In this document: piece by piece, positions 15,205 through 25,100 of the stretch
Numbering within the stretch: the first letter of the stretch is position 1
How the letters are laid out: each line of letters opens with the position of its first letter
Assembly (NCBI RefSeq): GCF_008000895.1
Contig: NZ_CP042823.1
Span: 4,443,001 to 4,507,000, forward strand
Origin: Methylobacterium sp. WL1
GTDB taxonomy: Bacteria; Pseudomonadota; Alphaproteobacteria; Rhizobiales; Beijerinckiaceae
Direction: 5' to 3'
DNA: 64,000 nucleotides
Notes under the pieces: generated by a model
The model's database searches: none
What the model saw: only the letters and a program-made list of their open reading frames with translations
Told to the model about the DNA's origin: nothing
Made by a program: the position numbers and the translations under genes

Positions 15205-16782
15205 TCAGGCCTCCTCCTCGGATGGGACCAGGCCTGGCAGGTGCGCCGCGTGCCAGGCCCGCAACTCGGCGAGCGCCGGGTGGGCGAGGTTGCGGGTGAG
15301 ATAGCCCTCGATCCGCGGCAGGTGGGCGAGGTAGCCGGGCTTGCCGTCGCGCCGGTCGAGCCGGGCGAAGATCCCGAGGATCTTGGTGGCGCGCTGGGCG
15401 GCCAGCAGCGCGTACGCCGTGGCGAAGGCCCCGACATCGAAGGCCGGGTCGCGGCCCCGGCGCTCGCGGGCGTAGAGGCCCAGAAGCCGCAGCTCGAACT
15501 CGGCGCTGGTGTCGACCCGGGCATCCTGCAGCAACGAGGCGACGTCGTAGGCCGGATGGCCCATCACGGCGTCCTGGAAGTCGATCAGCCCGACCCGCTC
15601 CAGCCCATCGCGCTCGGGCAGCCAGATCAGGTTCGGCGAGTGGTAGTCGCGCAGGGTCCAGGTGGCGCGGTCGGGTCGCGCGTTCTGCAGGGCCGCGCGC
15701 CACAGGGCCACGAACTCGGCCCGGGCGTCCTCCGAGAGCGCGGCGTTCCGGATCGCCGGGACGTACCATTCGGGCATCAGCTCCGCCTCGAACAGCAGGG
15801 CCGCCTCGTCGTAGGACGGCAGGACGTGCTCGATGCCGTCCGCCACCGGCAGCACCGCCGGCAGCGGCGTGGCGTGGAGCTTGGCGAGCAGGCGCACCGC
15901 CTCGGCGTAGCGCTCGGGCCGCGGCGCCCCGGCCTCGACCACCGGCTCGCTGCCGAGATCCTCGAGGATCAGCAGGCCCTCGGCCAGGTCCTCGCCGTAG
16001 ATCTTGGGCGCCGAGAAGCCCAGGGCCCGCAGGCCGCGGTCGAGGGCCACGAAGGCGTGGACGCTCTCGGCCAGGTGCACGATCGCGCTGTAGGGTTTTC
16101 CGTCGCGCACCGCGGGGCCGTCGGGACGGGGCGGGGCGATCATCAGCACGGCGCTGGTGCCGTCGGGCTTGGTCAGGCGCTCGTAGGCGCGGGACGAGGC
16201 GTCGCCCTGCATCAGGGTGCGCTCGGCCAGGTCCCAGCCGCTGCGGTCGAGGAGCCGGCGCACCGCCCGGGCCCGGTCGAGCCGGGCGCGCATGCCGCCG
16301 CTGCCGTCGATCCGGGCCAGGCGGGCCTCGGGCCCGAACTCGGCCCGGAGCGACAGGTCGACGGTGAGCACCGGCCCGTCGCGGGGGGGCATCCGGTCGG
16401 GCCACTCGACCAGCGTGATGGCGTCCTCGGCCATCTCGTCGAAGCCGAGCTCCACCAGCTCGTCGGGGTCACGCAGGCGGTAGAGGTCGGCGTGGACGAT
16501 CGCCCGGCCGTCGCGGGCGGCGTAGGGCTGGATCAGCGTGAAGGTCGGGCTCGGCACCTCCAGGCGCGGGTCGCCGGCGAGCTCGCGGATCACCGCCCGG
16601 GCCAGGGTGGTCTTGCCGCCGCCCAGGCCGCCCGAGAGCGCCACGACGTCGCCGGGGCACAACAGCTCGGACAGGAACAGGCCGAGATCCTCCGTGGCCG
16701 TCTCCTCCGGCAGCACGAATTCCCAGGGGGCCGGCGGCGCCGATGCGCCCGCCGTCTGTCCGTCCCGATCGTCCCCGTCCAA
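15205..16782 (-). CDS. TsaE-AmgK fusion (tRNA t6A ATPase joined to amino-sugar kinase)
   Basis: Two enzymes form one 525-residue chain. Residues about 15-150 are TsaE: Walker A GGLGGGKTTLAR, then SPTFTLIQPY and TLVEWPDRMP. It is the ATPase that drives the t6A tRNA modification cycle. Residues about 165-520 are an aminoglycoside-phosphotransferase-like kinase: MQGDASSRAYERL, LILEDLGSEP, catalytic RDYHSPNLIW and metal-binding GLIDFQDAVMGHPAYD, matching AmgK, which phosphorylates MurNAc/GlcNAc at the anomeric position. murU follows, completing the wall-recycling route. I place the start at the TTG at 16782, 9 bases after GGAGG. The upstream in-frame extension to 16965 is Arg-rich and looks untranslated. 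Confidence 0.88.
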   Translation of the reverse strand: MDGDDRDGQTAGASAPPAPWEFVLPEETATEDLGLFLSELLCPGDVVALSGGLGGGKTTLARAVIRELAGDPRLEVPSPTFTLIQPYAARDGRAIVHADLYRLRDPDELVELGFDEMAEDAITLVEWPDRMPPRDGPVLTVDLSLRAEFGPEARLARIDGSGGMRARLDRARAVRRLLDRSGWDLAERTLMQGDASSRAYERLTKPDGTSAVLMIAPPRPDGPAVRDGKPYSAIVHLAESVHAFVALDRGLRALGFSAPKIYGEDLAEGLLILEDLGSEPVVEAGAPRPERYAEAVRLLAKLHATPLPAVLPVADGIEHVLPSYDEAALLFEAELMPEWYVPAIRNAALSEDARAEFVALWRAALQNARPDRATWTLRDYHSPNLIWLPERDGLERVGLIDFQDAVMGHPAYDVASLLQDARVDTSAEFELRLLGLYARERRGRDPAFDVGAFATAYALLAAQRATKILGIFARLDRRDGKPGYLAHLPRIEGYLTRNLAHPALAELRAWHAAHLPGLVPSEEEA

Positions 16783-17156
16783 AGCCCGCCTCCGAGACCC
16801 AAGGGCGCATGGTCCGAAAACAGGCCGCGGATGCAAGCGTTTCCGGCTCCCGTGGCGCGCTTCCGGCCTGGCCGGTGCATCGAAACCACGCTTGCCCGAC
16901 GCGTCGCGTCCCGGCGATCCGGCGCGCCGCGCTGTGCGGTATCCGCGAAGAATTGGCTGGCGCATGTCTTGCTATTGCGCGGGTTCCGCAGCGTTCAGGC
17001 CCAGCCGAAGCCGCGGACCGCGTCCCGCGTCCGACCCCGACCGAATCCCCCCTCATCGGTTCCGGGTTGGGTACGCACCCCGCTTGGGGTGGGGTGAGGC
17101 CGCACTTCACCGGCGGCCTCACCCGGACCAGCCAAACGCATGAACACGGAGCCGAC
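16783..17156. promoter_or_regulatory. divergent tsaE/cynS intergenic region with hairpin
   Basis: This 374-bp region has no gene. The arms GGGTGAGGCCG (17092-17102) and CGGCCTCACCC (17114-17124) form a perfect 11-bp stem with an 11-base loop, ending 32 bases before the cynS ATG. It could be an operator or a leader hairpin. No cis element of a named regulator is recognised. Confidence 0.45.
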
Positions 17157-17645
17157 ATGAAGCGCGCCGACCTGACCGAGAAGCTCCTCGACATCAAACG
17201 CGAGAAGGGCTGGAGCTGGGCCCATATCCACGAGGCGATCGGCGGCCTCTCGCCGTTCCTGATCACGGCGGCCTGCATGGGCCAGATGAAGCTGCCCAAG
17301 GCCCAGGCCAAGCGGGCGGCCGAGCTGTTCGGCCTGACGGTCGCCGAGGAGCGGATGCTCAACGAAGCGCCCTACCGGGGCTCGATCCCGGCGATGCCGC
17401 CCACCGACCCGCTGATCTACCGCTTCTACGAGCTGGTGATGGTCTACGGCACGACCTTCAAGGAGCTGATCCAGGAGGAGTTCGGCGACGGCATCATGTC
17501 GGCGATCGACTTCAACATGGAGATGGCCCGGGAGGCCAACAACAAAGGCGACCGGGTGAAGCTGACGATGTCGGGCAAGTTCCTGCCGTACAAGTATTAC
17601 GGCAACGACGACGACACGCCGGAATACGGGTTCAAGGAGGGCTGA
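17157..17645 (+). CDS. cynS: cyanate hydratase (cyanase)
   Basis: This 162-residue enzyme converts cyanate and bicarbonate to ammonia and CO2 as a cytosolic decamer. The three catalytic residues of the family are in place: Arg89 and Glu92 in IYRFYELV, and Ser115 in GDGIMSAIDF, an offset of 7 from the E. coli numbering. The N-terminal half is the usual helix-turn-helix-like fold (SWAHIHEAIGGLSPF). The ATG at 17157 follows CGGAG. No carbonic anhydrase (cynT) or cyanate transporter is adjacent. A Crp/Fnr-type regulator lies downstream on the opposite strand. A long hairpin just after the stop would end transcription. Confidence 0.95.
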   Translation: MKRADLTEKLLDIKREKGWSWAHIHEAIGGLSPFLITAACMGQMKLPKAQAKRAAELFGLTVAEERMLNEAPYRGSIPAMPPTDPLIYRFYELVMVYGTTFKELIQEEFGDGIMSAIDFNMEMAREANNKGDRVKLTMSGKFLPYKYYGNDDDTPEYGFKEG

Positions 17646-17677
17646 GCGGCGCCCCTCCCGAAGATCGCCACATCCCG

Positions 17678-17714
17678 GAGCCGCTCCCGATCACAGTGCG
17701 ATCGGGAGCGGCTC
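17678..17714. terminator. 15-bp stem hairpin between cynS and the Crp/Fnr gene
   Basis: The arms GAGCCGCTCCCGATC (17678-17692) and GATCGGGAGCGGCTC (17700-17714) pair perfectly over a 7-base loop. There is no T run, but the position between convergent genes fits a bidirectional terminator. Confidence 0.65.
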
Positions 17715-17826
17715 CCGGTCCGTGATCCAGCGCGCTCGCCGCCGAACCGGTCTCCACGTCGGCGGCGAGCGCTCTCAGGCAACGGAGCGCGCGCACCGGC
17801 CGCCAAGCACGGAGACCGCCCGCCGG

Positions 17827-18600
17827 TCAGGCCCCGTACCGTGCGACGGCGGCCGGGTGCTCTCCCACGGCGTCGAAGCGGGCGCCGACATGGTCGAGGT
17901 GCAGGTAGTTCGGGTTGAACAGCGCGGCCTTCTCCAGGGTCGGCAGGTCCGGGATGGTCAGGCGACGGCTCTTCAGCTCGACCAGCCTCTGCCGGCGCAG
18001 CATCTGCAACACGCGGTTGACGTGCACCGGCGTCATGCCGATCAGGTCGGCGAGGTCGGTCTGCGTCAGGGGCATGTCGCAGGTGGTGCCCTGGGTCAGC
18101 CCGATGCCGCGCAGGCGGTAGAACACCTCGCAGAACACGTGGGCCAGCCGCTCGCCGGCGCTGCGGCGGCCGAGGTTCAGCATCCACTCGCGCTGTACCG
18201 CGGCGCTCACCAGCCCTTCCCACCACAGCGCCCGCGTCACGCGCGGATGCTCGGCCATCAACGTCTCGAAGGTCGCGGGCTGGATCTCGACCAGGGTCAC
18301 GGCACTGAGCGCGCCGATGGAATGATCCATCTCGGACAGCACGAAGACGGTGTGGTCGCACAGGTCGCCGGGCAGGAACAGCGCCACCACCTGGCGGCGC
18401 CCGTCCGGCAACTGCTTGTAGCGGTAGGCCCAGCCGGCCAGGACGAGGCGCACGACCTTCGGGTCGTCACCCTCGGACACGATGTCGGTGCCCGGCCGGT
18501 AGCAGCGTAACGGTTCGGCGACCAGGTTCTGCAGCCCCGCCCGGTCGATGTCCGACAGGTGGGTGAACTGCTCGAGCTTTGCGATGAGAGGGTTGAGCAT
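17827..18600 (-). CDS. Crp/Fnr-family transcriptional regulator
   Basis: This 257-residue protein has an N-terminal cyclic-nucleotide-binding-type beta roll (GTDIVSEGDDPKVVRLVLAG, then LFLPGDLCDHTVF) and a C-terminal winged HTH (LTQTDLADLIGMTPVHVNRV). The LTQxDLADxxGMTxVHVNR recognition helix is typical of the large alphaproteobacterial group of Crp/Fnr proteins without a known ligand. No N-terminal Cys cluster of the Fnr type is seen, so oxygen sensing through an iron-sulfur centre is unlikely. The start is the ATG at 18600, six bases after GGAGG; the ORF extends upstream to 18618. Target genes are unknown. Confidence 0.9.
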   Translation of the reverse strand: MLNPLIAKLEQFTHLSDIDRAGLQNLVAEPLRCYRPGTDIVSEGDDPKVVRLVLAGWAYRYKQLPDGRRQVVALFLPGDLCDHTVFVLSEMDHSIGALSAVTLVEIQPATFETLMAEHPRVTRALWWEGLVSAAVQREWMLNLGRRSAGERLAHVFCEVFYRLRGIGLTQGTTCDMPLTQTDLADLIGMTPVHVNRVLQMLRRQRLVELKSRRLTIPDLPTLEKAALFNPNYLHLDHVGARFDAVGEHPAAVARYGA

Positions 18601-18743
18601 CGGCAGCCTCCGCATCACAGGTCAACCCGCGCCAATGGACGCAGTTCAAATCGCTCTTAACGCATGTGAGACCGGATTGTATCGTCCGGCGTTATGAACG
18701 CGATGGTCCACCCGAACGGCGCGGCCGCATTCGTGAGGCGCCC

Positions 18744-19112
18744 GTGCCCCTGTTCTACTTTCATTTGCGTACGCCCACCGGCCTCGACCCGGACGAAGAC
18801 GGGCTGACGATGCCGAATATCGAGACCGCCTATCTCGAAGCCTGCGCGTCGATTCCCGACATGGCGATCGACCTCATCCGCGAGGGCTTGAGCCCGATGC
18901 CGTATGCGTTCGTGATCACGAACGAGGCCGGCGAGATCCTGATGGAGATCCCCTTCGCCGAGCGGCTGCGCGACCCGCAGCGGCAGATCAGGCCGAAGCA
19001 GACCACCCGGGCGCGCCGGCTGTCGCAGGAAATCGCGGACGCGATCGGCGCGGCGCGGGCGACCACGCAGCGGTCCCGCGAGATTCTGGCCCGCGCGCGC
19101 GGGACATCGTGA
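18744..19112 (+). CDS. DUF6894-type small protein
   Basis: This protein of about 122 residues begins at a GTG (18744) with VPLFYFHLRTPTGLDPDEDG, the hallmark of the small DUF6894 family that is abundant in Methylobacterium and relatives. Function is unknown. The family core is residues 1-75 (through ILMEIPFAERLR). A basic C-terminal extension (ARRLSQEIADAIGAARATTQ) is not part of it. GAGG lies just upstream of the GTG. It is divergent from the Crp/Fnr gene, with 143 bp between the starts holding both promoters. Confidence 0.8.
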   Translation: MPLFYFHLRTPTGLDPDEDGLTMPNIETAYLEACASIPDMAIDLIREGLSPMPYAFVITNEAGEILMEIPFAERLRDPQRQIRPKQTTRARRLSQEIADAIGAARATTQRSREILARARGTS

Positions 19113-19259
19113 GGTGGGACATCACGGGCGCGGCTTGACCCGGTGACGGACGCGGGCCACGACATCTCTCCGTGAGACCCCGTTCCCGCCGCCCCGGACC
19201 ATGCCGACGCCGTCCGCAGCGCCGACGGGCTCCACTCCCCGGTCCCGTGGATCCTGCCG

Positions 19260-21797
19260 ATGGCTGACGACGCAGCGCCCTTCCCCATCGTCGGCATCGG
19301 CGCCTCCGCGGGGGGCATCGAGGCCCTCGACACGCTGTTCGCCGGCCTCGGTCTCGACGGCGGCCTCGCCTACGTCGTCGTCACCCATATCAGTGCGGAC
19401 CGCGAGAGCCTGCTGCACGAGGTGCTGGCCCGCCTGACGCCGATGCCGGTGATGGTGGCGGCACATGGGATGCGGGTCGAGCCCGGGCATATCTACGTGC
19501 TGCCCGCCCGCGCCATCCTCGGGCTCCAGGATGGATGCCTGACGATCCGCGAGCAGGATCCGGTCCGGCGCGAGCGCAACCCGATCGACCTGTTCTTCAG
19601 CGACCTCGCCAAGGCGTGCGGCGAGTACGCGATCGGCATCATCCTGTCGGGCGGGGGCACCGACGGCACGCTCGGTATCAAGGCGATCAAGGAGCGTGGC
19701 GGCCTGACCTTCGCCCAGGTCGCCGACGGCACCGCCCCGCGCCACCCCGACATGCCGGCCAGCGCCATCGCCACCGGCCTGATCGACTTCGCGCTCCCGG
19801 CCGACGAGATCGCGGCCAAGCTCCTCGAGTATGCCCGCAGCTTCGGCGTGATCGAGGATCTGCAGGGGGCGGCCGCCAAGGCGGCGACCGCGGAGATCTA
19901 CGGGCTGCTGCGCGAGCAGATCGGCCACGACTTCTCCGGCTACAAGCCCCGGACCTTCATCCGGAGGGTGCAGCGGCGCATGCAGATCGCCCGCCTCGCG
20001 CGGGTCGAGGACTATGTCGAGCGCCTGCGCCAGGACGGCGACGAGGTCACGGCCCTGTTCCGCGACCTGCTGATCAACGTCACCAACTTCTTCCGCGATT
20101 CCAGCGCGTTCGAGGTGCTCAAGGCCCAGGTGCTGCCGCGCCTGTTCGAGGGCCGCGGAGCTGGCGACACCATCCGGGCCTGGGTGCCCGGCTGCGCCAC
20201 CGGCGAGGAGGTCTATTCCCTCGCCATGCTGATGCGCGAGCTCATGGATGGGATGCGCTCCGTGCCCCGGGTGCAGATCTTCGCCACCGACATCGACGAC
20301 CTGGCCCTGGGCGTGGCCCGAGCCGGCCGCTACCCGGAGGCGCTGCTCGACACCGTCTCCCCCGAGCGTCGCAAGCGCTTCTTCACGAGCGACGGCGGCT
20401 CCTACGTGATCACCAAGGAGGTGCGCGAACTGTGCGTGTTCTCGCCCCACAGCGTGATCCGCGACCCGCCATTCTCCCGGATCGACCTCGTCTCGTGCCG
20501 CAACCTGCTGATCTATTTCGGCCAGGCCGTGCAGGCGCAGGTCATCCCGATCTTCCACTACGCCCTGCGCCCGCGCGGCTACCTGTTCCTGGGCACGGCG
20601 GAGAACATCAGCCAGTTCACCGACCTGTTCACGACGGTCGAACGGAAGCACCGCATCTTCCAGGCCCGGGAGACCGACGGGTACGCCGCGCGGCTGCCGC
20701 TGACCGTCACCGGCACGCAGCCGGCCCCGTTCGGCCGCACCGCCGCGTTCAACCGCGGCCTCCGGTCGGCCTCGCCGATGCACCAGGCCGGGCCGCCCCT
20801 GCGCCAGCTGGTCGAGAGCCACGTCATCGAGCGCTTCGCGTCGCCGCACGTGGTGGTCGACCGGGATGGCGACATCGTCCACTACTCGCCGCGGACCGGC
20901 AAGTACCTGGAGGCCCCGGTCGGGCTGCCGAGCTGTCAGCTTCTGACGCTGGCGCGGCGGGGGCTGCGCCTGGATCTGCGCTCGGCCCTGCGCGAGGCGA
21001 TCGAGACGCGCCGGCCGGCCCGGCGCGACAACCTCGCGATCGAGGGCGAGGAGGGGCGCGTGCAGCTGGCCTCCGTCACGGTGGAGCCGCTGATGCAGGG
21101 CGACGGCGCCGAGCCGCTGCTGCTCGTGCTGTTCCACGACCAGGGCCCATCCCTCAGCCGGGCGGCGGACGAGGCGCGCGACACGCAGCTGCGACCGGAT
21201 ACGGATGTGCTGCAACTGGAGCGCGAGCTGCGCGACACCCGCGAGCGGCTGCAGACCATGATCGAGGAATACGAGACCGCGCTGGAGGAGCTGAAATCGT
21301 CCAACGAGGAGCTGATCTCGGTGAACGAGGAGCTGCAATCGACCAACGAGGAGCTCGAAGCGTCCAAGGAGGAGCTGCAGTCGCTCAACGAGGAGCTGCA
21401 GACGGTCAACAGCGAGCTGAGCGGCAAGATCGACGACCTCGACCGGGCGAACGGCGACCTGCGCAACCTGTTCAACGCCAGCGGCCTGGCCACCGTGTTC
21501 CTCGACCGCAACCTCGTCATCCGGACGTTCACGCCGGCGGTGGCGCAGTTCGTCCCGATCCAGGAGGGCGACCGCGGCCGGCCGCTCACCGACTTCGCCC
21601 TGCGACCGGCCTATCCGGACCTCGCCGAGGACCTGCGGAGCGTGCTGTCCGCCGGGCAGGACATCGAGCGCCGGATCGAGCCCTCCGGCGAGACGCCGAG
21701 CCAGCACCACCTCGTGCGGATCGTGCCCTACCGGGTCCAGACGGGCGCGATCGCGGGCGTGGTGGTCACCTTCGTGGCCGTCCCGCCGGCCGGGTGA
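19260..21797 (+). CDS. CheB-CheR-PAS chemotaxis methylation hybrid
   Basis: This 845-residue fusion carries a CheB methylesterase domain (about 8-190) with catalytic Ser in GASAGG, His in VTHIS and Asp in GGTDGTLG. A CheR methyltransferase follows (about 215-475) with the SAM-binding VPGCATGEEVYSLAML and ATDIDDLAL. A linker with one PAS region comes next, then a long coiled coil made of repeated NEEL heptads (about 660-715), and a C-terminal PAS domain. The usual N-terminal receiver of CheB and the C-terminal histidine kinase of longer homologues are both absent. No chemotaxis genes are adjacent, so it probably serves a stress or two-component pathway and not flagellar chemotaxis. Confidence 0.92.
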   Translation: MADDAAPFPIVGIGASAGGIEALDTLFAGLGLDGGLAYVVVTHISADRESLLHEVLARLTPMPVMVAAHGMRVEPGHIYVLPARAILGLQDGCLTIREQDPVRRERNPIDLFFSDLAKACGEYAIGIILSGGGTDGTLGIKAIKERGGLTFAQVADGTAPRHPDMPASAIATGLIDFALPADEIAAKLLEYARSFGVIEDLQGAAAKAATAEIYGLLREQIGHDFSGYKPRTFIRRVQRRMQIARLARVEDYVERLRQDGDEVTALFRDLLINVTNFFRDSSAFEVLKAQVLPRLFEGRGAGDTIRAWVPGCATGEEVYSLAMLMRELMDGMRSVPRVQIFATDIDDLALGVARAGRYPEALLDTVSPERRKRFFTSDGGSYVITKEVRELCVFSPHSVIRDPPFSRIDLVSCRNLLIYFGQAVQAQVIPIFHYALRPRGYLFLGTAENISQFTDLFTTVERKHRIFQARETDGYAARLPLTVTGTQPAPFGRTAAFNRGLRSASPMHQAGPPLRQLVESHVIERFASPHVVVDRDGDIVHYSPRTGKYLEAPVGLPSCQLLTLARRGLRLDLRSALREAIETRRPARRDNLAIEGEEGRVQLASVTVEPLMQGDGAEPLLLVLFHDQGPSLSRAADEARDTQLRPDTDVLQLERELRDTRERLQTMIEEYETALEELKSSNEELISVNEELQSTNEELEASKEELQSLNEELQTVNSELSGKIDDLDRANGDLRNLFNASGLATVFLDRNLVIRTFTPAVAQFVPIQEGDRGRPLTDFALRPAYPDLAEDLRSVLSAGQDIERRIEPSGETPSQHHLVRIVPYRVQTGAIAGVVVTFVAVPPAG

Positions 21798-21937
21798 GGG
21801 GCGGCGCCCGGAGATCCGGTGCGCGCCGGACCGGGTGACCCGGGACGAAAGTCGCATGCGTCCGTCCCCCATTCGGGGGAAACGGAACGGGCCGTTCTTA
21901 CGTAGGTGTTCGGGCGCGATTCCTCCCGAGCCCGGAC

Positions 21938-22084
21938 ATGGCCGACGAAAACCTCAAGAAGCTCGACGAGACGATCGCCGCGCTGAACGCCCTCATCGCA
22001 AGGACCGGTTCGCCACAGCTGCGCGCCCTCATGGAGCAGCTGCGGCGCAGGCTCGCCAAGGAGTTTCCCGGCCGACGCGGGTGA
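21938..22084 (+). CDS. small helical protein (48 aa)
   Basis: The frame MADENLKKLDETIAALNALI, then SPQLRALMEQLRRRLAKEF, is a compact charged amphipathic helix pair with normal codon use. There is no strong ribosome site. It sits alone between cheB-cheR and the RND gene. A small DNA- or protein-binding partner is possible, but I recognise no family. Confidence 0.5.
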   Translation: MADENLKKLDETIAALNALIARTGSPQLRALMEQLRRRLAKEFPGRRG

Positions 22085-22193
22085 GACACGCTGCGGGAAG
22101 GCCTGGAATCGCGGGCATAAATCGCGGGCTCGGGATCGCAGGGCCGAGACGCACCTGAGACGCGCCCGAGGCGGCGGCGGATAACAAGATCCC

Positions 22194-25100
22194 TCAGGCC
22201 GCCTGCGCGCCCTCCGCCCCCAGATAATCCTGAACCGGCTGCGCGGGCCCGCTGCGCAGCAGCACGTAGAGGAACGGCACCAGCAGCAGGGTCGCCGGGG
22301 TGGCGAAGGCGATGCCGCCCATCACGGCGCGGGCGAGCGCGGCGTTCTGCTCGCCGCCCTCGCCGGTGCCAAGCGCCATCGGGATGAGGCCGAAGAACAT
22401 CGCCGAGGCGGTCATCAGCACGGGCCTGAGCCGGGTCTCGCCGGCCGTGATCGCCGCCTCGAGGGCGCTGCAGCCGGTGGCTTCCCGGTGCTCCTTGGCG
22501 AAGGTGACGAGCAGGATCGAGTTCGCCGAGGCGATGCCCACCGACATGATCGCCCCGAAGATCGACGGGATCGAGAAGGTCGTGCCGGTGATGAACAGCG
22601 CGAAGGTGATGCCGCAGAACGCCATCGGCAGGGCTGCGATCACCACGAACGGGTCGCCCCAGCTCTGGTAGTTCACCGCCATCAGCAGGTAGACGGCGAT
22701 CAGCGCGATCCCGAGCCCGATCTCCAGGCGGAAGAACGCGCTGCGCATGTTCTCGATCTGGCCGCGCACCGCGATCTTGTCGGGCGCCTGAAGGTTCTTC
22801 TGCTCGTCCTGGACGATCGCGTCGATCTCGCGGGCGACGGAGCCGAGGTCGCGGTCCTGGACCGAGGCGAAGACGTCGAAGGTCGGCTGGATGTTGACGT
22901 GGTTGATCACCGTCTGGGTCGGCACCCGGCGCAGCTCGGCGAGGCTCGACAGCAGGGTCAGCACGCCGGGGCCGGTGCCCGCGGTCGCGGCCGCGCGCAC
23001 GAACATCGGCGTGTTGCGCAGGTCGGCCAGCGACGCGTTGCGGTATTCCGGCGTCTGCACCCAGAGCTGGTAGGGGATGCCGGTCTTGGGATCGGGCCAG
23101 AAGTTCGGCGTCACCTGGTAGCTGCCCGACAGCGAGATGTTCATGTTCTGCGCCACCTGCTGCTCGGTGAGCCCGAGTTCGGAGGCGAGGCGCCGGTCGA
23201 CGTCCACGTAGAATTGCGGCTCGTTGACGATCTGCTGCAGGTGGACGTCGACCAGGCCCTTGGTGTGCTTGAGCCGCTGGACGATGCGCTGGGCGACCTC
23301 CAGGTCCTTCTCCTTGTTCCGGCCGGAGACCTGCACGTCGATCGGCGTGATGACGCCGAAGTTCAGGATCTGGGTGATCATGTCGGCGGGCTGGAAATAG
23401 GCGATCAGGTCGGGGAAACGCTGCATCAGCACCGCGCGCAGGCGCTTCATGTAGCCGGCGACCGAGCCGTGGCCCTCCTTCAGGCTGATCAGCATCTGGC
23501 CGTCGTTGTAGGAGACGAACGAGCCGTCCGAGAAGGCGAAGTTGTAGTTGGTCGAGGGCAGGCCGATGTTGTCGAGGATCTGCTCGATCTCGCCCGGCGG
23601 GATCACCTCCCGGACCGTGTCCTCGACCTCCGCGAAGACCTGCTGGGTGGTCTCGATGCGCATACCCGTGCGGGTGCGCAGGTGCAGGGTCATCTGGCTC
23701 GCCTCGATCTGCGGGAAGTAATCCTGCCCGACGAAGACGAACAGCACGCCGGTCGTCCCGAACACGAGCCCAACCACGGCCAACGTGGCGATCCGGCGGG
23801 CCAGCACCGCGTGCAGCAGCCCGATATAGCCCCGGTGGAACCGGCTGAAGCCGCGCTCGAACGCCCCGTGGGCGCGCCCGGCGAGGCGGAACACGGGTCC
23901 CGAGACGAGGCCGAACGCCCGGGCAATCCGGCCCCGGCGGGGCGGATCGGCCGCATTCCGGTGTTTGGCGTGCTTCTGGGCGTATTCCGGCGCCACGATC
24001 ACGTCGATCAGCAGCGGCACCAGGGTGCGCGACAGCAGGTAGGAGGTCAGCATCGCGAACACGACCGCGAGCGCCTGCGGGGTGAACAGGTATTTCGGCG
24101 TGTCGGCAAGCGCGAACACCGCCGTGAACGCTGCGCAGATCGACAGCGTCGAGATCAGCGCCGGCTTGGCGATGCCGGCGGCGCCGTGGACCACGCTCTC
24201 GCGGAACTCCTCGCCCTCCTCGAACAGCCGGTAGGTGTTCTCGATCGCCACCGTGGCGTCGTCCACCAGGATGCCGACCGCGAGCGCGAGGCCGCCCAGG
24301 GTCATCACATTGATGGTCTCGCCGAGTGCGGCCAGCACGGCCAGCGAGGTCATCACGCAGAGCGGGATCGAGATCAGCACGATCAGGGTCGAGCGCCACG
24401 AGCCCAGGAACAGCAGGATCGCCAGTCCCGTGAGCGCCGCCGCGATGGCGGCCTCGTGCAGCACGCCCTCGATGGCGTTCGAGACGAACACCGACTGGTC
24501 GAACAGCGGCTTGATCGTCAGCCCCTCGGGGGCGGCGGCCCGGATCGTCGGCATCGCCGCCTTGACGTTGTTGACGACGTTCAGCGTCGAGGCGGTGCCG
24601 TTCTTGATCACCTGCATCAGCACGGCCTGGCCGCCATCGGCCCGGACCACGTTGATCTGCGGCGGCCCGCCGTCGCGGACATAGGCGACGTCGCGCATCA
24701 GCACCGGCTGGCCGGCCACCACCTTGATCGGCGCGAGGTTGAGGGTCTCGATCGAGGGCGGCGTGGCGTTGAGCTGGATCGGGTATTGCTGCTCGCCGAT
24801 CTTGGCGAGGCCGGACGGCACCGTCAGGTTCTGGGCCGTCATGGCGTTGGTGACGTCGAGCGGCGTCAGGCCGAGCGCCTGGAGGGCGTTGAGGTCGAGA
24901 TCGACCATGATCTGCCGGGGCGCCCCGCCGAACGGCGCCGGCAGGGTCGAGCCCGGCACCTGCGCCAGGGTCTGCCGGATCCGGTACTGGGCGTAGTCGT
25001 AGACCTGGTTGAGGCTGTCCTTGGCGGAGGTCAGCGCCAGCTGGATCACCGGCACCGAGGAGGCCGAGTAGCGCACGATGATCGGCGGCTGGGTGCCGGC

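Noticed and set aside
15127..17097. 656-codon plus-strand frame opposite tsaE-amgK
   Set aside because: It is antisense to two conserved enzymes, has no motif and has the same biased composition as other shadows.
19122..21872. 916-codon minus-strand open frame opposite cheB-cheR
   Set aside because: It is Arg/Gly/Ala/Val-rich without motifs and lies fully antisense to a clear CheB-CheR-PAS protein. Long antisense frames are common at this GC.
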